From contig NZ_CP142362.1 in the NCBI RefSeq assembly GCF_035918395.1, forward strand, positions 3,757,501 to 3,821,500: DNA of 64,000 nucleotides, read 5' to 3'. Both the position numbers and the translations under genes were made by a program. Below the pieces are notes generated by a model, which saw only the letters and a list, made by a program, of their open reading frames with translations, was not told the DNA's origin and ran no database searches. The stretch comes from Mycolicibacterium sp. ND9-15 (GTDB taxonomy: Bacteria > Actinomycetota > Actinomycetes > Mycobacteriales > Mycobacteriaceae). This document shows positions 16,948 through 25,024 of this stretch, piece by piece; position 1 is the stretch's first letter; each line of letters opens with the position of its first letter.

Positions 16948-17313
16948 GTGGCCGAATTGGGGGATTGGGTGCGCATCGACCAGCGCTCGTCGGGCGCCTT
17001 GTTCGACCAGCTCAGGACGCAGATCATCGACGGTGTGCGGGACGGCAGGCTGGTGCCGGGTACCCGGTTGCCGACGGTGCGCCAACTGGCCGGGCAGCTC
17101 GGTCTCGCGGTGAACACGGTGGCGCGCGCATATCGCGAGCTGGAGTCGGCGGGCATCCTCGAAACCCGCGGCCGTTTCGGCACATTCGTTGCACGCGCGG
17201 ACCCGGCGGACGCGGCGATGGCCACGGCCGCGAACACGTTCGTCTCGGCGGCCAAGGCGCTCGGCGTGGCCAAGGACGACGCGCTGCGGTACGTGGAGTC
17301 GGCGTTCGGTTGA
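16948..17313 (+). CDS. GntR family regulator (YtrA-like, short)
   Basis: A 121-residue protein: the N-terminal winged helix-turn-helix of GntR regulators (LFDQLRTQIIDGVRDG ... LPTVRQLAGQLGLAVNTVARAY ... ETRGRFGTFV) with only a short helical tail. This is the YtrA architecture, regulators with a reduced effector region that often control ABC transporters or membrane functions. GTG at 16948 is used. Divergent from cobB with a 36-bp gap, it may control cobB or itself. Confidence 0.85.
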   Translation: MAELGDWVRIDQRSSGALFDQLRTQIIDGVRDGRLVPGTRLPTVRQLAGQLGLAVNTVARAYRELESAGILETRGRFGTFVARADPADAAMATAANTFVSAAKALGVAKDDALRYVESAFG

Positions 17314-17330
17314 CTCCCCGGGCGCTGGAC

Positions 17331-18173
17331 TCAGCCGAATTCGAGCACTGTCAAGACCGCTCGCACGGAATCGAACCACCGAAGTCGTTGCGCGCCCCAC
17401 ATCAGCGCGTTCAGCACCTTGCCGCGTAAGGGCGGCAAGGTCACGTCATGCACTGCGCGGATGCCGGGGATCTCGTTGACGAGGTCGGCGACCTGCGACG
17501 GCGTCATATAGAACGGCATCGGCGGAACCCGGTAGCCCAACGAGGGCCGTAACAGGCCTCGGCTGATCAGCCGTGCAAACCAGGCAGGCGGCAGCTCGAA
17601 CATCATCTGTCCACCGGGGAAGTGGGCGGCGCACTGCGCGATCAGGTCGAGCGCCTGCTGCGGTTGCAGGTACATCAGCAGTCCTTCGGCGGTGATGAAA
17701 ACGCCGTGTTCGGTGTCGACCTGATCCATCCAGCTGAAGTCGAGCGCCGACTGGGCGAGCATCCGCACCCGGTCCGATGCGGGCAGCAGCTCACGCCGCA
17801 GCTCGATGATCGGCGGCAGATCCACGGTAAGCCAACGGAATTCATGCCCCACATCGGCCGCGTCGAGGCGGTAGAAGCTGGTCTGCAGACCTTCGGCGAG
17901 CGCCACGACGGTCGCGCGCGGATGATCGCCGAGGTAGCGACGCGCCTCGCGGTCGAAGGCCAACGCGCGCGCCGCCACGTCCTGGCGTCGCGATCGACCG
18001 AACTTGGCGAAGTCGAAGTCGATGGAGTCGACGAGCCGAATCGCCATCGGGTCCTCGATGAGTGAATCGGGTCGACGGGCCTCCGTCGCCCGCACGTTCA
18101 GCGTCAGCAGCGCGGTCTCGGAGACGCCGGTCAGCGCGGTGGCGTCTGCTTTCGTAGTGGGTTCGGAGCTCAC
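17331..18173 (-). CDS. SAM-dependent O-methyltransferase (leucine carboxyl methyltransferase-like)
   Basis: A 280-residue protein of the LCM/TIGR00027-type methyltransferases that are numerous in mycobacteria. It opens with the characteristic TGVSETALLTLNVRATEARR, followed by IEDPMAIRLVDS; the SAM-binding part includes ATVVALAEGLQTSFYRLD, and the acceptor region has VFITAEGLLMYL. The substrate is unknown. The start is GTG at 18173, which overlaps the stop of the upstream DUF1697 gene (GTGA). An internally deleted relative appears to survive just upstream at 18709-18846. Confidence 0.87.
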   Translation of the reverse strand: MSSEPTTKADATALTGVSETALLTLNVRATEARRPDSLIEDPMAIRLVDSIDFDFAKFGRSRRQDVAARALAFDREARRYLGDHPRATVVALAEGLQTSFYRLDAADVGHEFRWLTVDLPPIIELRRELLPASDRVRMLAQSALDFSWMDQVDTEHGVFITAEGLLMYLQPQQALDLIAQCAAHFPGGQMMFELPPAWFARLISRGLLRPSLGYRVPPMPFYMTPSQVADLVNEIPGIRAVHDVTLPPLRGKVLNALMWGAQRLRWFDSVRAVLTVLEFG

Positions 18174-18709
18174 CCGTCCGAATCTACCCAGCGCAGGACT
18201 TTGTCCAGCGTGCGCAGGTTCCTGGTGGTGGTCGACGACTTGTAGCGCTTCTTGCCCATGGTCTTGCCGACGGTGCTGTTCAGCGTCGTGGTCCTGGGCA
18301 CCTGCCAATAGACGACCCCGTCGCCGCGCTCTGTCTTCTCCTCGGGCGCGGCGTCCTCGGCCAGGCCGGCGAGTTCGTCGAGAACCCGTTCGTCGGTCAC
18401 GAACGTCACGTACGAGTGGTGTCCGGGGACCTCCCGCTCGAAAGGGTAGGCCTGGGAGATCGCGGCCACCGCCTCGATGGGATAGGCCAGCACCCAGGCG
18501 TCGTAACCGAAGGCATCGCGCAGCGTCTTCTCCGCTTTCTCGCGCACCGCGTCGACTCCCCACCTGCTCTCGAACAGGACGTTGCCACTGGCGAGAATTG
18601 TTCGTACAGAGGCGAATCCCACGTCCTCGAAGGCCTTCGCGACGTCGGCCATCTTGAGATTGACTCCGCCGACGTTGACCCCGCGCAGGAACGCGGCGTA
18701 GCGCGTCAT
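18170..18709 (-). CDS. DUF1697 family protein
   Basis: A 179-residue protein with the DUF1697 signature at its start (RYAAFLRGVNVGGVNLKMADVAKA, given in part) and FASVRTILASGNVLFES following. Later YWQVPRTTTLNSTVGK is also typical. Members are about 180 residues and have no established function; a nucleic-acid- or nucleotide-related role has been guessed because of the fold. It overlaps the methyltransferase gene downstream by 4 nt and the remnant upstream by an ATGA, so the three frames sit in one tight operon. Confidence 0.88.
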   Translation of the reverse strand: MTRYAAFLRGVNVGGVNLKMADVAKAFEDVGFASVRTILASGNVLFESRWGVDAVREKAEKTLRDAFGYDAWVLAYPIEAVAAISQAYPFEREVPGHHSYVTFVTDERVLDELAGLAEDAAPEEKTERGDGVVYWQVPRTTTLNSTVGKTMGKKRYKSSTTTRNLRTLDKVLRWVDSDG

Positions 18710-18846
18710 CAGCCGAACTCCAGAAGGGTGAAGCTCGGCCGGCCCCGGCGCAGGACTCCGACGCGGTCCAAGTACAGCGCCCACAATGCAGTCGCGGAGA
18801 CGCCTTCGAGAACATTGCCGTCGACTCGAGGTGCTGGGCCGGTCAC
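18709..18846 (-). pseudogene. Internally deleted remnant of an LCM-like methyltransferase
   Basis: A 45-codon frame from GTG at 18846 to a TGA overlapping the DUF1697 start. Its N-terminal part, NVLEGVSATALWALYLDR, matches the conserved opening of LCM-like methyltransferases (compare TGVSETALLTLNVRATEA in the intact neighbour at 17331-18173). Its last residues, SFTLLEFG, match the neighbour's C-terminal VLTVLEFG. The roughly 235 residues in between are absent, and the frame is kept. This looks like an in-frame internal deletion of a paralogue; it cannot bind SAM. Confidence 0.5.
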
Positions 18847-18876
18847 ATGTCGATGGTAGAGACGTAGGCTCGGCAC

Positions 18877-19320
18877 ATGGGGCGTCACGTGTTCGATGAC
18901 AAGCTGCTCGCGCTGATCGGCGGGAACTCACTGGGCGTCCTGGCGACCATCAAACGCGACGGCCGGCCTCAGCTGTCGAACGTGTCTTACCACTTCGATT
19001 CACGCGCGATGACGATCCAGGTGTCGATCACCGAACCGCGGGCCAAGACCCGCAATCTGCGGCGTGACCCACGTGCCTCGATCCACGTCAGCTCGGACGA
19101 CGGCTGGGCCTACGCGGTCGCTGAGGGTGACGCGGTCCTCACCCCTCCCGCATCGGCGCCGGACGACGACACCGTTGAAGCGCTGATCGCCTTGTACCGC
19201 AACATCGCCGGCGAGCATCCCGACTGGGATGACTACCGACGTGCGATGGTCGATGACCGGCGGGTGGTGATGACGCTGCCGATCAGCCACGTCTACGGCA
19301 TGCCACCGGGCACACGTTAA
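18877..19320 (+). CDS. PPOX-class F420-dependent oxidoreductase
   Basis: A 147-residue split-beta-barrel protein of the pyridoxamine-phosphate-oxidase-like superfamily. LATIKRDGRPQLSNVSY is the N-terminal barrel motif and VSITEPRAKTRNLRRDPRAS supplies the phosphate-binding Lys/Arg residues. It closely resembles M. tuberculosis Rv1155, an F420-binding reductase (known from the literature), and occupies the same position. F420 biosynthesis gene fbiC is also in this window. Start ATG 18877. Confidence 0.9.
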   Translation: MGRHVFDDKLLALIGGNSLGVLATIKRDGRPQLSNVSYHFDSRAMTIQVSITEPRAKTRNLRRDPRASIHVSSDDGWAYAVAEGDAVLTPPASAPDDDTVEALIALYRNIAGEHPDWDDYRRAMVDDRRVVMTLPISHVYGMPPGTR

Positions 19321-19350
19321 AAGCAGGCGACGGCTGTGGGCTGGACGGGC

Positions 19351-19356
19351 TAGGCT
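19351..19356 (+). promoter_or_regulatory. Predicted -10 box for leaderless DUF5302 gene
   Basis: TAGGCT followed by 7 nt and ATG at 19364. There is no Shine-Dalgarno sequence, which fits a leaderless transcript. Confidence 0.5.
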
Positions 19357-19363
19357 GCCGTCT

Positions 19364-19531
19364 ATGGCCGAGTCACCGGAAGACGACACCAAACGCAAGT
19401 TCCGGGAAGCGCTGGAGCGGAAGAAGGCTCATGCGGCTGGGGGTGCCGCCCACAAGGACGGTGGCGCCAAGCAGCCACGGGCCCACGGGCCCGTCGAGAA
19501 TCGCCGCGAGTTCCGCCGCAAGAGCGGCTAG
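19364..19531 (+). CDS. DUF5302-like small protein (55 aa)
   Basis: A short, highly charged protein: MAESPEDDTKRKFREALERK at the start, a Gly/Ala/Lys-rich middle, and RREFRRKSG at the end. This layout, an acidic start followed by a KFREALERKK helix and a basic Phe-Arg-Arg-Lys end, is that of the DUF5302 proteins of actinobacteria, which have no known function. A TAGGCT box 7 nt before the ATG suggests leaderless expression. No membrane segment or signal peptide is present. Confidence 0.75.
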   Translation: MAESPEDDTKRKFREALERKKAHAAGGAAHKDGGAKQPRAHGPVENRREFRRKSG

Positions 19532-19683
19532 TCGGACGTCTCGCCGACGGAATTCGCGCCGGGCACCCGGCCTGAGCGGGGACGAGGGGCGCCCACCGGC
19601 CGTCCAGCGCATTCGGACGTTTCAAACCATTCATTGCGCGGAATGCCGTAGGTGTTTATCAGTAACAGCGATGAAAAGGAGTG

Positions 19684-20100
19684 ATGGCAGTGGAACAACG
19701 ACACACGGGCGGACGCGCGCCGCGGTTCCTGGCCGCTGCGGGCGTCGCCGCAGCGATGGCACTGGCGGTCGCCGGCGCAGCGAGCGCCCAGCCGAATCCG
19801 GACCCCTGTTCCCCGGCAGCAGTGATGCGTGCGCACGCCGCCGCGATGACGCAGATGGCCGACTATCTGGACTCGCGCCCAGATGTCCAGCAGGTGTTCG
19901 TCGACGCCAGGGGCCGCGCCACTCCTCAGGAGCGACACGACGTGATCAAGTCCTACGCCGATTCCCATCCCGACGTGGCGGCCGCTTTCCGAAACATCCA
20001 CCAGCCGGTTCAGGATCTGAGCACCAGGTGCGGCCTGCCCATGCATCCCGGCATGGGTCCGGGGGGTATGGGTCCTGGTCCGATGGGCCCCGGACGGTAG
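19684..20100 (+). CDS. Hemophore-like exported protein
   Basis: A 138-residue secreted protein. The signal peptide covers about residues 1-36 with cleavage after ASA-QP. The mature helical domain includes PCSPAAVMRAHAAAMTQMADYL, then RATPQERHDVIKSYADSHPDV and HQPVQDLSTRCGLP; two Cys could pair. This matches the mycobacterial hemophore/heme-binding family (Rv0203-like) in length and pattern. The Met/Gly/Pro tail (MGPGGMGPGPMGPGR) is low complexity. AAAAGGAG precedes ATG 19684. Heme binding itself is inferred from the family. Confidence 0.78.
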   Translation: MAVEQRHTGGRAPRFLAAAGVAAAMALAVAGAASAQPNPDPCSPAAVMRAHAAAMTQMADYLDSRPDVQQVFVDARGRATPQERHDVIKSYADSHPDVAAAFRNIHQPVQDLSTRCGLPMHPGMGPGGMGPGPMGPGR

Positions 20101-20158
20101 GTCGGCCCGCGTCTTTTCGGTGATCGACCGGCGCAGCGTGTCTCGATGGCAGACCCGA

Positions 20159-21352
20159 TCAGGCGCGATTCTGCGTCATGATTCCGATGAGGCACGCCAG
20201 CGCCAGGATTGCCACTATCGCCGCGAAACTGACGCCCGCCGTGCGCAACCCCCATTCCTGCGCCGCCAGGCCCTCGCCGACGACGGGTAGCGAGATCGCC
20301 ACGTAGCCGATGACGAAATAAGTCGAGTTGACCTCGGCGCGGCGCTCGGGCGGGCTGTGTTCGGAGATGGCGGCAAGGCCGCGGCTGAAGCTCATGCCCT
20401 GCCCGATGCCCGACACGACGGCAGCGGCGATGAGCCCGGTCAACGACGAAAGCTGTAGCGCCACAGCCAGAGTCGTCATACCGGCCACCAGGATCCCGCA
20501 TCCGGCCGCGAGCGCCCGCTGCGGCGCCATGGAGTTGGTGACGACCTGGGTGATGGCGGACGCGGCGAAGATCGAGCCGGCGATGAGTCCGGCCAGTGCC
20601 TGGTTGTCGATGCCGATGACATCGACCACGAAAGATGGCGCCACGGCGGCGAACAGGCCCGTCACGGCGAACCCGGCGAACCCGGCGATCGCCGCGATGA
20701 TGAACACCGAGCGCACCTGGGAGGGCACCGACAGACGCTGTAGGGCGATCCGCCCGGAACGCGGCGATGTCTCCGGCACCCGCAGTACCGCCACACCAGC
20801 CAGGCTCGCCAGAACGATGTGCACGACGAAGCTCAAGTGCAGCGGTTGCGGCGCGTACTCCACGAGCAAGCCGGCCACCATCGGACCCGCTCCGAGGCCC
20901 CCGACGTTGGCGACGGTCGCGACCGCCGCCGCCCTGGTGCGCCAGTGGGGCGGGGCGGCTTCGATGACGGCGGCGGTGGCCGTTCCGGTGAAGACGCCCG
21001 CCGACAGTCCGGAGAACACGCGGCCGACGAGCAGCAGCGGCAGCGAATCCGCCGCCAGAAACACCCCGGCGCTGATCAACGCCGCGGCCACGCCGCCCAG
21101 GAGCAGTGGCCGCCTGCCGATCACGTCGGACCACCGTCCGAACGCCAGCAGCGCGAACAGGACGCCGCCCGCGTAGGCCGCATAGATCACCGTGGTGATC
21201 ACCACCGAGAAGTTCATCTGCTCGCCGTAGAGCGCGTACATCGGCGTCGGCATCGTGGTGCCGAACATGATCGCGGCGAAGCTGTAGGCCAGCAGTGGGA
21301 AGGCCAGGCGGCGGGCCGTCGCAGGGGAACCCGCCGGGGCGGCGTCAAGCAC
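20159..21352 (-). CDS. MFS transporter (drug exporter-like)
   Basis: A 397-residue MFS protein with 12 predicted helices. Loop 2-3 has FGRWSDVIGRRPLL, the classical motif A (G-x-x-x-D-x-x-G-R-x-x-x). The fifth helix carries ATVANVGGLGAGPMVAGLLVEY, close to the motif C of drug/H+ antiporters. Substrate unknown. It is convergent to the hemophore-like gene and upstream of nothing obviously related; the permease gene beyond it is in the same direction but 45 bp away. Confidence 0.88.
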   Translation of the reverse strand: MLDAAPAGSPATARRLAFPLLAYSFAAIMFGTTMPTPMYALYGEQMNFSVVITTVIYAAYAGGVLFALLAFGRWSDVIGRRPLLLGGVAAALISAGVFLAADSLPLLLVGRVFSGLSAGVFTGTATAAVIEAAPPHWRTRAAAVATVANVGGLGAGPMVAGLLVEYAPQPLHLSFVVHIVLASLAGVAVLRVPETSPRSGRIALQRLSVPSQVRSVFIIAAIAGFAGFAVTGLFAAVAPSFVVDVIGIDNQALAGLIAGSIFAASAITQVVTNSMAPQRALAAGCGILVAGMTTLAVALQLSSLTGLIAAAVVSGIGQGMSFSRGLAAISEHSPPERRAEVNSTYFVIGYVAISLPVVGEGLAAQEWGLRTAGVSFAAIVAILALACLIGIMTQNRA

Positions 21353-21397
21353 GCTTGTTGATAACCACGTTGGCGGGCACCCTAATCCTCGATCAGG

Positions 21398-23042
21398 TCA
21401 TTGTGTGACCGCTTTCTCGGCGCCGAAGCCGGTCAGCGAGCGGACCTCGAACTCGGCGTTGATGTCTGGATCCCCGCGATCGCAGGAGGTCAGCGTGCCG
21501 ATGATGCCGAGCAGGAAGGCCAGCGGGATCGACACGATGCCGGGGTTGGCCAGCGGGAACCAGGCGAAGTCGACGCTGGGCAGCATCGCGGTCTTGGAAC
21601 CCGATACGGCTGGGGAGAAGACGATCAACACGATCGTGCAGATGAGCCCGCCGTACATGCTCCACAGCGCGCCGCGGGTGTTGAAGCGCGCCCAGTACAG
21701 CGAATACAGGATCGTCGGCAGGTTCGCCGCGGCGGCCACCGCGAACGCCAGCGCGACCAGGAACGCAATGTTCTGCTCGGCGGCCAGGACGCCCAGGCCG
21801 ATCGCGAACACACCGAGCACCACGACGGTGATCCGCGATACCCGTACCTGTTCGTTCCTCGGAGACTGCGCCTTTTCCGTGGGCGCTTCGCACTACGCTG
21901 GCGTAGATGTCGTGGGCGAACGACGTCGCCGCCGTGATGGTCAGGCCCGCGACCACCGCGAGGATCGTCGCGAACGCGACGGCCGAGATGATGCCCAGTA
22001 GGATCACCCCGCCGAGTTCGAACGCCAGCAGCGGCGCCGCCGAGTTCTGCCCGCCGGGCGCGGCCAGGATGGCGTCGGGGCCGACGAGTGCCGCGGCGCC
22101 GTAGCCGAGGGCGAGGGTGAACAGGTAGAACGCACCGATCAACGCGATCGCCCAGACCACCGAACGGCGCGCCTCCTTGGCGGTCGGCACCGTGTAGAAC
22201 CGCATCAGCACGTGCGGCAGACCCGCAGTGCCCAGCACCAGCGCCAGCGCCAGCGAGATGAAGTTGATCTGCGATGTCAGCGAGACACCGTACTGCGCGC
22301 CGGGTGCCAGCACGTCTCGGTCGGCGACGGCCTCGTTGGCCGACCCCGAGACCGCCGACTCCGCGGCGCCGAGGACCTCGGAGAAGTTCGCCCCGAACTT
22401 GGTGAGCACCCACACCGTCATCAGCGCGGTACCACCGATCAACAGCACGGCCTTGATGATCTGCACCCAGGTGGTGCCCTTCATGCCGCCGATCAGCACA
22501 TAGACGATCATCAGCACGCCGACGACGGCGATGACAACGGCTTGGCCGAGATCACTGGTGACGTCGAGCAGCAAGGCGACCAGCCCGCCGGCGCCCGCCA
22601 TCTGGGCCAGCAGATAGAACAGGCAGACGGCCAGCGTCGTGGTGGCGGCGGCGAGCCGCACCGGGCGCTGCTTGAGGCGGAAGCTCAGCACGTCGGCCAT
22701 GGTGAATTTGCCTGCGTTGCGCAGTAATTCGGCGACCAGCAGCAGCGCTACCAGCCAGGCCACCAGGAAGCCGATGGAGTAGAGGAAGCCGTCGTAGCCG
22801 TAGACCGCGATGGCGCCCGCGATGCCGAGGAAGCTGGCGGCCGACAGGTAGTCGCCGGAGATCGCGATGCCGTTCTGCGGACCGGTGAATGACCTTCCCG
22901 CCGTGAAGAATTCGGCGGCGGTGGCGTTCTTCTTGCTCGCACGGATCACGATGTAGAGCGTCACCGCGACGAACAACCCGAAAATGCCGATGTTGGCGAC
23001 CGGGTTGCCGATGGTCGGGTCGGCGGCGAGCACCGTGGTCAT
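21398..23042 (-). pseudogene. actP: Acetate/solute:sodium symporter ActP-like, frameshifted
   Basis: A sodium:solute symporter gene of the ActP type (about 548 codons). The first part encodes GRSFTGPQNGIAISGDYLSAASFLGIAG, given here only for its first half as GRSFTGPQNGIAISGDYLSA, and continues through LPHVLMRFYTVP to VVRSAHGKGAVSEE. At about 21854 the frame moves by one base; the rest (EQVRVSRITVVVLGVFAIGL to the end at 21398) continues in another frame with normal codon use. Removing one G (plus strand) at 21854 would restore SEEEQVRVSRIT. It may be a recent mutation or a sequence error. The DUF485 gene overlaps its start (ATGA), as in actP-yjcH operons. Confidence 0.85.
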
Positions 23043-23389
23043 GCCGCGCCGCCTTCCAGCTCGGCGCGGACAGCCTCGGCCCGCGGGTCCAGCTCGCGGT
23101 TCGCGAAGCGCACGTACAGCCCGGTGATGACGAACGTGGAGACGAACTGGCCGAGTCCGATCAGCAGCCCGACGTTGATGTCGCCCCACACCTTGATCGC
23201 CATGAACTCACGGGCGAACGCGCCCAGCATCACGTACGCGGAATACCACACCAGGAACAACGCGCTCATCGGGAAGACGAAGCGGCGCAGCCTACTTCGC
23301 AGTTCCTGAAACTCCGGGCTGGCCTGTACGGCTCGATACTCGACGCCGCTGACCGGGGTGTCCGAAGGTGATTGTCGTATCTCGGACAC
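23039..23389 (-). CDS. DUF485 membrane protein (YjcH-like)
   Basis: A 116-residue protein with two membrane helices (FVFPMSALFLVWYSAYVMLG and VGLLIGLGQFVSTFVITGLY) and YVRFANRELDP after the second, the DUF485 pattern. YjcH-like proteins are encoded immediately before actP-type acetate permeases in many bacteria, as here, with a 4-nt overlap. GTG at 23389 (VSEIRQSPSDTP) is the preferred start. Its partner permease is frameshifted, so its present function is doubtful. Confidence 0.87.
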   Translation of the reverse strand: MSEIRQSPSDTPVSGVEYRAVQASPEFQELRSRLRRFVFPMSALFLVWYSAYVMLGAFAREFMAIKVWGDINVGLLIGLGQFVSTFVITGLYVRFANRELDPRAEAVRAELEGGAA

Positions 23390-23505
23390 CGCCCACTCCC
23401 CATCGTGACGTAGTCGTGCGCGCAAGGATGGTGCTCGCGACACTCAGCTGATTGCCAGGCAACTTTAAGGCCAAACCCGGGAGCCGGCCCGGCGGCGTGC
23501 CGAAA

Positions 23506-23802
23506 CTACTGGACGGGGCAGGCGTACTTCCTGGCCACGTCCATGACGCGCTGCTGTGCCCCGGGTCCGACAACGCCCTGAGCAGCCAGTTCCAGACCGA
23601 TGTATCCGGGTATGCCGCCAATACACGCCTGGTGCGCAACGCGCCACGCGGTATCTGGATTCAGGTGGTAGCCATTGCGTTGCAGGCCCTGTAGGTATTC
23701 GTCGAATGCCGGTGTGCCCTGGTCCGGCACCGCTTGGGCCGCGCCGGCCAAGGCAACGGCCGCAACGAACGCGGCAACAAGAGGTGTGATGACCCGTCTC
23801 AT
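23506..23802 (-). CDS. Secreted DUF732 domain protein
   Basis: A 98-residue exported protein. Signal peptide MRRVITPLVAAFVAAVALAG, cleavage near AQA-VP. The mature part shows the DUF732 pattern: FDEYLQGLQRNGYHLNPDTA, a Cys in AHQACIGGIPGY, and a final ARKYACPVQ, so the two Cys probably pair. DUF732 proteins are common small secreted mycobacterial proteins of unknown function. Confidence 0.85.
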   Translation of the reverse strand: MRRVITPLVAAFVAAVALAGAAQAVPDQGTPAFDEYLQGLQRNGYHLNPDTAWRVAHQACIGGIPGYIGLELAAQGVVGPGAQQRVMDVARKYACPVQ

Positions 23803-23971
23803 GTCCGTCTCCTAGGGGTGTCCACCCGAGATCACTCCACGATGGCACACCCCCGCGACACAGACCAACCGGCCAGATCGCCCCATGCCCGAGAGGGGAT
23901 GCGTCCAGTCCACCGCCTGAGGTAGCAGTCGGCTTCGGCGTCGAGGCCTGCGATCATCCTAGACTGGCGGC
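23803..23971. other. Intergenic region between divergent genes
   Basis: A 169-bp region that should hold the promoters of the DUF732 gene (minus) and the HhH-GPD gene (plus). I see no gene or strong repeat in it. CCTAGACTGGCGGCGTG just before the plus-strand start may contain a -10 element (TAGACT) about 7 nt before GTG 23972, again the leaderless arrangement. Confidence 0.35.
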
Positions 23972-24550
23972 GTGCCGAGACTGCAGCTAGTTCAAGATCC
24001 CGCGGCCGACGAGCTGCTGGAATCCAATCCGTTCGCGCTGTTGACCGGGATGCTGCTCGATCAGCAGTACCCGATGGAGGCGGCGTTTGCCGGGCCGAAG
24101 AAGATCGCCGACCGTCTCGGCGGCTTCGACGTCCGTGAAATCGGCGACTACGATCCCGAGAAGTTCATCGAGCTGTGCTCGAAAACACCGGCCATTCACC
24201 GTTTTCCGGGCTCTATGGCCAAGCGCGTCCAGGCACTGGCTCAGCTGATCGTCGACCGCTACGACGCCGATGCCGCCGCGTTGTGGACCGCGGGTGACCC
24301 GGACGGTGCGGAGGTGTTGCGGCGGCTCAAAGCCCTTCCCGGGTTCGGCGAGCAGAAGGCGAAGATCTTCCTGGCGCTGCTGGGCAAGCAGTACGGAGTG
24401 AGTCCGCAAGGCTGGCGGAAGGCTGCCGGCGATTACGGCAAGGCCGGGTCGTTTCTGTCGGTGGCGGACGTCGTCGATGCCGGTTCGCTGGAGAAGGTGC
24501 GCTCGTACAGGAAGCAGGCGAAAGCGGCCGCAAAGGCTGCTAAGGGGTAG
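23972..24550 (+). CDS. HhH-GPD-type base excision DNA repair protein
   Basis: A 192-residue helical protein of the HhH-GPD superfamily. NPFALLTGMLLDQQYPMEAA is the N-terminal helix pair, and LKALPGFGEQKAKIFLALLG is the helix-hairpin-helix. The catalytic Asp of classical glycosylases would follow in the AGDYGK region. It matches M. tuberculosis Rv1156 in position. The reaction would be removal of a damaged base, but no substrate is assigned. GTG at 23972 is probably leaderless. Its 3' end overlaps the convergent resolvase gene by 11 nt. Confidence 0.85.
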   Translation: MPRLQLVQDPAADELLESNPFALLTGMLLDQQYPMEAAFAGPKKIADRLGGFDVREIGDYDPEKFIELCSKTPAIHRFPGSMAKRVQALAQLIVDRYDADAAALWTAGDPDGAEVLRRLKALPGFGEQKAKIFLALLGKQYGVSPQGWRKAAGDYGKAGSFLSVADVVDAGSLEKVRSYRKQAKAAAKAAKG

Positions 24551-24920
24551 CGACAGCGGAGTCCTCGGAGTCCAAGCGGGCCAGCGTCTTGATGACTGCG
24601 GCGACGACGCGTCCGGTCGAGGATCCGGTGTCAAGGCCTTCTTTCAGGGTGCGGAGCCGAAGGCCGCGGTCGCAGAGTTCGGCGATGGTGCGGGTGATCT
24701 CGGTGCCGGTGCGGCCGAGTCGGTCGAGCGCGACGACGATGACGGTATCCCCCGAGCGGGCATAGCTCAGCATTGCGTGCAGCCCCGCACCGATACGGTC
24801 GGCGGATTCGGGGAGCCGGTCGGTGAATACTCGTCGAGGGTCGACGCCCGCAGCGTTGAGCGCCGCGAGCTGACCCTCGAGGCCCTGCTCGGCGGTGCTG
24901 GCTGTGGCGTAGCCCAGCAT
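24540..24920 (-). CDS. Truncated or solitary serine-recombinase (resolvase) domain protein
   Basis: A 126-residue resolvase N-terminal domain without the usual C-terminal helix-turn-helix. MLGYATASTAEQGLEGQLAA corresponds to the catalytic-Ser region, but the usual GYARVST is GYATAST, so the conserved Arg is replaced. VVALDRLGRTGTEI retains the DRLxR motif, and LKEGLDTGSSTGRV is also typical. Without a DNA-binding domain and with that substitution, recombination activity is doubtful. No inverted repeats, transposase or res site were seen around it. Confidence 0.75.
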   Translation of the reverse strand: MLGYATASTAEQGLEGQLAALNAAGVDPRRVFTDRLPESADRIGAGLHAMLSYARSGDTVIVVALDRLGRTGTEITRTIAELCDRGLRLRTLKEGLDTGSSTGRVVAAVIKTLARLDSEDSAVATP

Positions 24921-25024
24921 GCAGGTCACCTGCCCAAGGTCCCACGAAATGTGGGCTGCGCGGAACCGGCACCGCCACATCGAGTCTCGTTGCCGACCGA
25001 ACTGTTACCGGGCGTCAACCTGCG

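Noticed and set aside
24540..24920. Resolvase gene as the sign of a transposon or integron
   Set aside because: No transposase, inverted ends, target duplications or cargo were seen around it.
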